Part shown: positions 51,570 to 55,579 of the stretch, piece by piece | Layout: each line of letters starts with the position of its first letter | How positions within the stretch are numbered: position 1 is the first letter of the stretch | From: Pseudomonas viridiflava | GTDB taxonomy: Bacteria > Pseudomonadota > Gammaproteobacteria > Pseudomonadales > Pseudomonadaceae | Length of the DNA: 55,579 nt | Reading direction: 5' to 3' | Assembly (NCBI RefSeq): GCF_900580865.1 | Contig: NZ_UTBZ01000212.1 | Location: forward strand, 1-55,579 | The notes under the pieces: generated by a model | The model's input: only the letters and a program-made list of their open reading frames with translations | Told to the model about the DNA's origin: nothing | Database searches by the model: none | Made by a program: the position numbers and the translations under genes

Positions 51570-52034
51570 ATGAACACGCCGACCGCCGCCCTGCTTTGCC
51601 TGCTCCTGCTGTGCAGCACTGCGAGCGTGCGCGCCGACGACCTGATGGACAACGACGACCTGGCCCCGACCAGCAGCGACCTCGGCGAACTGCCCCCACC
51701 GGTGGGTCAGCAAGCCCTGATCGATCAGCTCGGCCAGGCCAACGTCGCCCTGCTGCAACAGAACGGTCAGTCGCTGCTCGGGCAGATCGTGCAGTCCGGC
51801 AGCAATCAGGAGGCGTACATCCTGCAACAGGGCAGCGACCTGATGGCGCTGATCAACCAGAACGGTTCCGGCAATGCCGCCTCCATTACCCAAAACGGCA
51901 GCCATAACCGCGCGCAAATTTCGCAAAACGGCAACAACAACGACGCCAGCATCGAGCAGGCCGGCGCGGGGCTGCAAAGCGCCGTGACCCAGTCGGGCAA
52001 CGGCATGAGCGTTTCGGTCAAGCAATATCGCTAA
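51570..52034 (+). CDS. Curli nucleator-like (CsgB-like) protein
   Basis: A 154-residue protein with a signal peptide (ALLCLLLLCSTASVRA). After an acidic linker (DDLMDNDDLAPTSSDLG) come about 4.5 curlin repeats: units such as ANVALLQQNGQSLLGQIVQS, NAASITQNGSHNRAQISQNG and NDASIEQAGAGLQSAVTQSG. It ends VSVKQYR, a short basic end as in CsgB. Repeats of this type fold into amyloid beta-solenoids, and CsgB nucleates fibres on the cell surface. ATG 51570 begins the signal peptide; AGGA lies 10 nt upstream. The gene precedes the main amyloid gene by 27 bp. Confidence 0.85.
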   Translation: MNTPTAALLCLLLLCSTASVRADDLMDNDDLAPTSSDLGELPPPVGQQALIDQLGQANVALLQQNGQSLLGQIVQSGSNQEAYILQQGSDLMALINQNGSGNAASITQNGSHNRAQISQNGNNNDASIEQAGAGLQSAVTQSGNGMSVSVKQYR

Positions 52035-52061
52035 GCACTGCCAATCATCGGAGAGTTCATC

Positions 52062-53513
52062 ATGTTCAAACTGACGCCCCTCACCGCCGCCATCCTGGTC
52101 ATGATCAGTGCCCAGGCGATGGCCGACGACAGCCTGTCCAACCAAAGCCAGGTCGGCACCGCCAACATCGCCGACGTGAAACAGACCCAGGCCCCGTTCA
52201 GCACCGCCACCCAAACCCAACTGGGCCAAGGCAACGACGCCGCCGCCGTGCAAGACCACGCCACCAGCGTGATCACCCAGGACGCGGTCGGCGACTACAA
52301 CGCCGGTTACGCCGAACAGCTTTACGAAGACAACGCCACCATCACCCAGCAACAAGTCGGCGCCTTCAACACCGCCCACGCCAGCCAGTCGCTGGGCTTC
52401 GGCTCGCCGAACAACGCGCTGCAACAGCAGCAAGGCACCGGCAACTTCTCGTTCATCTATCAGGACTCGCAGAACGGCAGCGAAGGCAAAACCTTCCAGT
52501 TCGGCGACAGCAACGAAGCCAACATCGAGCAACTCTATGAAGGCGCCGGCAACAGTTCGGTGATCACCCAATACGGCACCGCCAACTACGGCACCGCCGA
52601 ACAAGTGCTGCACAACGGCGGCCAGATCGGCATCAACCAGGCCGGCGAAGGCAACTACGCCTACGGCGACCAGCGCAATGGCACCGGCGGCAACATCACC
52701 ATCAACCAGTTCGGTAACCTCAACGGCACTGAAATCTGGCAGGACGCGCAACTGGCCAGTCAGGCGACCGTCAACCAATACGGCGACAGCAACGAAACCG
52801 TCGTCGACCAAAGCTTCGGCGAAAACAACACCGCTGCCGTCACCCAGGTCGGCAACACCAACGCGATCTACGCCGACCAGTTCGAATCGGTCAACTCGAC
52901 ACTGGCGCTGTATCAGGTCGGTAACGGCAACGTGCACTTCACCTACCAGAACGGCGACAGCCACGTGCTCAGCGCCACCTCGGTGGGCAATGACAACAAG
53001 GTCTACGCCAGCAACTGGAAAGGCCCACAATCCGGCGGCCAGTTCGGCAGTGGCCAACGCGCGACCGTCACTCAAGCGGGCAATGGCAACATCGCCAGCT
53101 TCACTCAGGATGGCGTTGGGCAAGTCATGACCACGCATCAGACCGGGACTGGCAACAAGACCACGGTCAGTCAGGCTGATTCCTACAACGAGCTGTACTT
53201 TGATCAGAATGGCAGCGACAACATTCTGATCTCGGATCAGCGCGGCACGGGCAACCTGGTGCAAGGTTCTTCGAATGGCACGGGCAACAGCGCTGATTTC
53301 GATCAGTCGGGGTCAGGGAACCAGGCGTATACCGCGCAGTTGTATGGCAGTGACAACATGATCACGGTGAAACAGGCAGATACGATGAACGTGGCGTATG
53401 TGACTCAGGGCGGCACGGGGAACATTGCCAATGTCGATCAGAGCGGGGTTACGCAGACGGCGAATATTCAGCAGTTCGGGTCGGCTAACCAGGCGACGGT
53501 GTTGCAGCAGTAG
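52062..53513 (+). CDS. Curli-type amyloid protein with about 19 curlin repeats (CsgA-like)
   Basis: A 483-residue protein with a signal peptide (LTAAILVMISAQAMA). From ~residue 30 to the end it is built of about 19 imperfect units of 22-25 residues of the form N-x5-Q-x(9-10)-Q-x-G-x2, for example NETVVDQSFGENNTAAVTQV and NMITVKQADTMNVAYVTQGG. The invariant Gln and Asn positions fit stacked curlin strands. Escherichia coli CsgA has five repeats, so this is a much longer version. It should be the major fibre subunit. Secretion normally needs CsgG with CsgE/F, none of which are encoded in the window. Confidence 0.87.
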   Translation: MFKLTPLTAAILVMISAQAMADDSLSNQSQVGTANIADVKQTQAPFSTATQTQLGQGNDAAAVQDHATSVITQDAVGDYNAGYAEQLYEDNATITQQQVGAFNTAHASQSLGFGSPNNALQQQQGTGNFSFIYQDSQNGSEGKTFQFGDSNEANIEQLYEGAGNSSVITQYGTANYGTAEQVLHNGGQIGINQAGEGNYAYGDQRNGTGGNITINQFGNLNGTEIWQDAQLASQATVNQYGDSNETVVDQSFGENNTAAVTQVGNTNAIYADQFESVNSTLALYQVGNGNVHFTYQNGDSHVLSATSVGNDNKVYASNWKGPQSGGQFGSGQRATVTQAGNGNIASFTQDGVGQVMTTHQTGTGNKTTVSQADSYNELYFDQNGSDNILISDQRGTGNLVQGSSNGTGNSADFDQSGSGNQAYTAQLYGSDNMITVKQADTMNVAYVTQGGTGNIANVDQSGVTQTANIQQFGSANQATVLQQ

Positions 53514-53531
53514 GGGTTGGGTGTTGAAGGG

Positions 53532-53568
53532 CCGCGATTCTCTGGTGAGGGGGGTCGCGGTTTTTTTT
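53532..53568 (+). terminator. Rho-independent terminator of the curli-like genes
   Basis: CCGCGA and TCGCGG form a 6-bp stem around a 17-nt loop, followed by eight T. It lies 18 bp after the stop codon at 53513. Confidence 0.85.
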
Positions 53569-53789
53569 GCGCTGACGTTTGAGTTGCGTCCTACGGAAAT
53601 CGGAACGTTTTTAGAAATTCGGGGAGTTTTCTGACAAGTTCTGGCGGTTGGCCGTCGGAAGTGCAGGCTCTAGGATTTGCCGGGACAACTTGATCCTCAT
53701 GGAGCTTGGCCTACATGCAATTCATCCAGACAGCGACGACAGCGATACCGTTAACGAATAGACTTCGAGGCACCAAACCCGGAGGTTCT

Positions 53790-53996
53790 ATGATCGACCC
53801 GTCCTTGATCGACCCATTGTGCCCTGTTGTTTCGGATCTTGGTCCCGAGGAGCAGGCTGCGAGTTATGACCGTTGGTTTCGGGCCGAAGTACAGGCCTCT
53901 CTCGATGATCCGCGTCCGAGCATCCCCCATGAGCAAGTGATGGAGGAAATCAATGCCTTGATGGAATCAATGCGCAAAAGCACTGATGCAGATTAA
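53790..53996 (+). CDS. Antitoxin of a ParE-type toxin-antitoxin pair
   Basis: A 68-residue protein (MIDPSLIDPLCPVVSDLGPE ... MRKSTDAD) with a helical middle (EEQAASYDRWFRAEVQASLDD) and RPSIPHEQVMEEINALMES, the pattern of RelB/ParD-type antitoxins that precede ParE toxins. ATG 53790 has GGAGG 4 nt upstream; an ATG at 53706 begins the same frame without a ribosome site. It overlaps the toxin gene by 11 bp. Confidence 0.85.
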   Translation: MIDPSLIDPLCPVVSDLGPEEQAASYDRWFRAEVQASLDDPRPSIPHEQVMEEINALMESMRKSTDAD

Positions 53997-54270
53997 GTGG
54001 CGACCCAAGGCTCGGGTCGAACTCTCGAAAATCCTGAAGTACATTGGCGAGCGAAATTTTGTAGCGGCGACTGCACTTCACAGATCCGTCGTAAAAACTA
54101 CATCTGCGCTTTGTTGGCATCCCCACCTGTATCGCAAAGGCCGCTCTCCCGGCACTCGAGAGATTGTGGTAAGCCCGAACTATCTTGTCGTTTATCAAGT
54201 GGCGGACCACATTGAGATTGTGAGCATCTTGCATGCGCGTCAGGAGTACCCTCGACGCGACCCTGGTTAA
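53986..54270 (+). CDS. ParE/RelE-family toxin
   Basis: A 94-residue basic protein with the ParE fold features IKWRPKARVELSKILKYIGE, a helix with AATALHRSVVKTT, GRSPGTREIVVSPNYLVVYQ and a C-terminal strand IEIVSILHARQEYP. ParE toxins poison DNA gyrase; RelE relatives cut mRNA. Which applies cannot be told from sequence. The gene overlaps its antitoxin by 11 bp and a terminator follows, so the pair is complete. Confidence 0.87.
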   Translation: MQIKWRPKARVELSKILKYIGERNFVAATALHRSVVKTTSALCWHPHLYRKGRSPGTREIVVSPNYLVVYQVADHIEIVSILHARQEYPRRDPG

Positions 54271-54295
54271 GATCGCTTCCTCGTCTCAACACAAG

Positions 54296-54328
54296 AAACC
54301 GTGCTTCCCGTGAAGGTACGGTTTTTTT
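54296..54328 (+). terminator. Rho-independent terminator of the toxin-antitoxin pair
   Basis: AAACCGTGC pairs with GTACGGTTT (one G-U pair), followed by a run of T. It is 25 bp after the toxin stop. Confidence 0.88.
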
Positions 54329-54335
54329 GTATCTT

Positions 54336-54448
54336 GATCGCTCCCACGCTCTGCGTGGGAATGCCTCTCGGGACGCTCCGCGTTCCAAATTGCGAATTTG
54401 ACGCAGAGCGCCAGGGGCTGCATTCCTTTGCTGCGCGTGGGAACGATC
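54336..54448. repeat. Palindromic repeat of the GATCG-TCCCACGC-TCTGCGTGGGA type
   Basis: GATCGCTCCCACGCTCTGCG at the left edge is matched by GTGGGAACGATC at the right. Inside are CCCACGC-TCT-GCGTGGG and GACGCTCCGCGTTCC. This is a third repeat class, different from the two others in the window. Confidence 0.8.
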
Positions 54449-54451
54449 TAA

Positions 54452-54823
54452 TTAGTCATCCTTCAACTCGACGTGATCCAAGGCTTGATTGACAGCCAAT
54501 TCGCCCAGCATGACGACTTGTGCGATGCCCAGTGCGGTTTTGCGCTGTGAGGTTTCCAGCGAAGCGGCGAAGTTGATGAGCATTTTGCTGGCCGAGCCGA
54601 GGGTTTCGCTGGCGTTGGCTAGCAGGGATTCGGTGTTGTACCTGGGGTTGGCGAGGTACATGGGTTCCGGCTCGTTGGCGCTGGACATGATGTGGGGTGT
54701 GGGGTTGAGGTAGAAATCGAGGGCACGGTCGGCGGCTTCGTGGAGTTTTTTGCTGTCGACTGAGGCGTAGGGGGATGTGGTGTTGGTGTCTGGTTCTGGG
54801 GGGTTGGGTGTTGGTTTTTTCAT
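54452..54823 (-). CDS. DUF6124 family protein
   Basis: A 123-residue protein starting MKKPTPNPPEPDTNTTSPYA, with SVDSKKLHEAADRALDFYLN and SLLANASETLGSASKML, as I recognise in the DUF6124 family of Pseudomonas proteins. It is helical in the second half and has no signal peptide. Its function is not known. A structured leader precedes it on the minus strand. Confidence 0.75.
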   Translation of the reverse strand: MKKPTPNPPEPDTNTTSPYASVDSKKLHEAADRALDFYLNPTPHIMSSANEPEPMYLANPRYNTESLLANASETLGSASKMLINFAASLETSQRKTALGIAQVVMLGELAVNQALDHVELKDD

Positions 54824-54835
54824 GGTGATTCTCTC

Positions 54836-55147
54836 TCATTGATAGTTGCAGTGGCCCATTCGACTTCCAGGAAAAATGGGTGGCAGCTGTACGCAGGCTG
54901 GAAATCCGGGAGAGAGCAACCCGGCAGACACGAATGTCTCCCGCGCACAACCGCCATAACAGAGTGCACACAATGAAAGTGCGCAAGCATACGTTATGAA
55001 AGGCGTATCTGCTCTCTCGTGTCTTCGGGTTTCCATGCCCGGTCGCTGAATTGGCAGCGACGAACACAGGCTAGAGACAGGACGTCCGACGGACAACCTG
55101 AAAACCTTGTGGGAAGGTTCCGCTGATTCAGACACTTCTTTAAACAC
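54836..55147 (-). other. Upstream region of the DUF6124 gene with hairpins
   Basis: This 312-bp region lies before the DUF6124 start. GTCGCTG-N6-CAGCGAC (55042-55061) is a clear hairpin. The region is open in one minus frame (103 codons), rich in Cys and Pro, but it lacks a good ribosome site and does not look like a normal protein. I recall similar sequence before related Pseudomonas genes, so a conserved RNA leader is more likely. Confidence 0.4.
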
Positions 55148-55161
55148 ACTTCAGATCGCAG

Positions 55162-55579
55162 CCCTCACCCTAGCCCTCTCCCGGAGGGAGAGGGGACTGA
55201 CCGTGGTGTTTGGTAGATATACGCCGACGTGCAATACCGAGCTGAACTCAGATTTTGAAGCGTTGAAGCAAGAGCCCCTCACCCTAGCCCTCTCCCGGAG
55301 GGAGAGGGGACTGACCGTGGTGTTTGGTAGATATACGCCGACGTGAAATACCGAGCTGAATTCAGATTTTGAAGCGTTGAAGCAAGAGCCCCTCACCCTA
55401 GCCCTCTCCCGGAGGGAGAGGGAACTGACCGAGGGGTTTGGGTGAGGTACGCCGACGTGAAATACCGAGCTGAATTCAGGTTTTGAAGCGTTGAAGCAAG
55501 AGCCCCTCACCCTAGCCCTCTCCCGGAGGGAGAGGGAACTGACCGAGTGGTTTGGTAGAGGTACGCCGACGTGCGATAC
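55162..55579. repeat. 114-bp tandem repeat array, about 3.7 copies, truncated by the window edge
   Basis: Units begin with CCCTCACCCTAGCCCTCTCC at 55162, 55276, 55390 and 55504, exactly 114 bp apart. Each contains the palindrome CCCTCTCCCGGAGGGAGAGG and an AT-richer part with GATTTTGAAGCGTTGAAGCA. Copies differ by a few bases. Because 114 is divisible by 3, the array stays open on the minus strand as a repeating 38-residue pattern; I regard that as non-coding. Confidence 0.93.

Noticed and set aside
51351..53264. Long open frame on the minus strand opposite the curli-like genes (637 codons)
   Set aside because: It is the antisense of repetitive, high-GC coding sequence and contains the mirrored repeat pattern. 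The plus frames have signal peptides and recognised repeats.
52140..53513. CRISPR-like periodicity in the curli-like gene
   Set aside because: The period is 66-75 bp with coding constraints and lies within an intact frame with curlin repeats.
53425..53634. Small plus-strand frame at the end of the curli-like gene
   Set aside because: It overlaps the curlin frame and then runs through a terminator hairpin with its T run.
55151..55510. 119-codon minus-strand frame with a 38-residue repeat
   Set aside because: It arises from the 114-bp tandem array, whose unit length is divisible by three; there is no ribosome site and the unit is built around a DNA palindrome.
55162..55579. CRISPR array
   Set aside because: The whole 114-bp unit is repeated, including the would-be spacer, and no cas gene is nearby.

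Overview
The window is high-GC gammaproteobacterial DNA that reads as a fluorescens-group Pseudomonas chromosome. The evidence is the VgrG-linked effector cassette, DUF6124, the AttH/FtsX operon, and two families of palindromic repeats typical of this group: GTAGGAGCTGCCG hairpins and GTGGGAGCGAGC REPINs. No rRNA, tRNA, CRISPR array or insertion sequence was recognised.

Layout. (1) 1-8.7 kb is a type VI secretion effector island. It holds the 3' end of a VgrG, a DUF4123 adaptor, a 1120-residue VasX/BTH_I2691-like membrane-active effector, and three related membrane proteins (DUF6708-like, probable immunity proteins). Between the first and second immunity genes lies an orphan, frameshifted C-terminal piece of another effector. 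The third immunity gene is frameshifted at a T8 tract. The DNA is visibly AT-richer from about 2.5 kb on. (2) 8.8-18.3 kb holds a VanW-like protein, a GT2 glycosyltransferase, small exported or hydrophilic proteins, an ABC-FtsX-lipocalin (AttH-like) operon and a membrane sulfatase-fold transferase. (3) 18.7-36.6 kb is one co-directional run of 16 genes, mostly joined by 1-8 bp overlaps, for a Wzx/Wzy-type exopolysaccharide: UDP-glucose dehydrogenase, UDP-glucuronate epimerase, initiating sugar transferase, a CpsD-like ATPase, OPX lipoprotein, Wzz, three glycosyltransferases, Wzy-like polymerase, deacetylase, Wzx flippase, a periplasmic glycoside-hydrolase-like protein, and three acyltransferase-like proteins. 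(4) 36.7-38.6 kb has a methyltransferase, an antitoxin whose toxin has decayed to a 3' stub, and a small exported protein. (5) 38.7-53.5 kb is the most interesting part. Two paralogous sensor kinases and one sigma54 response regulator surround a large secreted multicopper oxidase and a SCO1-cytochrome c fusion. The oxidase has a near-consensus -24/-12 promoter with a perfect 15-bp palindrome at about -88. On the opposite strand, next to this, are two paralogous exported proteins (one with Ig-like repeats) and a curli-type nucleator/amyloid pair. The amyloid protein has about 19 curlin repeats. No CsgE/F/G gene is present. (6) 53.7-55.6 kb has an intact ParE-type toxin-antitoxin pair, a DUF6124 gene with a structured upstream region, and a 114-bp tandem repeat array that runs off the window.

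How the parts may work together. Region 3 should make, export and modify an acidic exopolysaccharide. Region 5 looks like a sensory-regulated extracellular copper-oxidase system placed beside amyloid fibre genes. The two-kinase, one-regulator arrangement next to a multicopper oxidase recalls MnxS1/MnxS2/MnxR and McoA of Mn(II)-oxidising Pseudomonas putida GB-1. A role in metal oxidation on an amyloid matrix is a hypothesis, not something the sequence proves.
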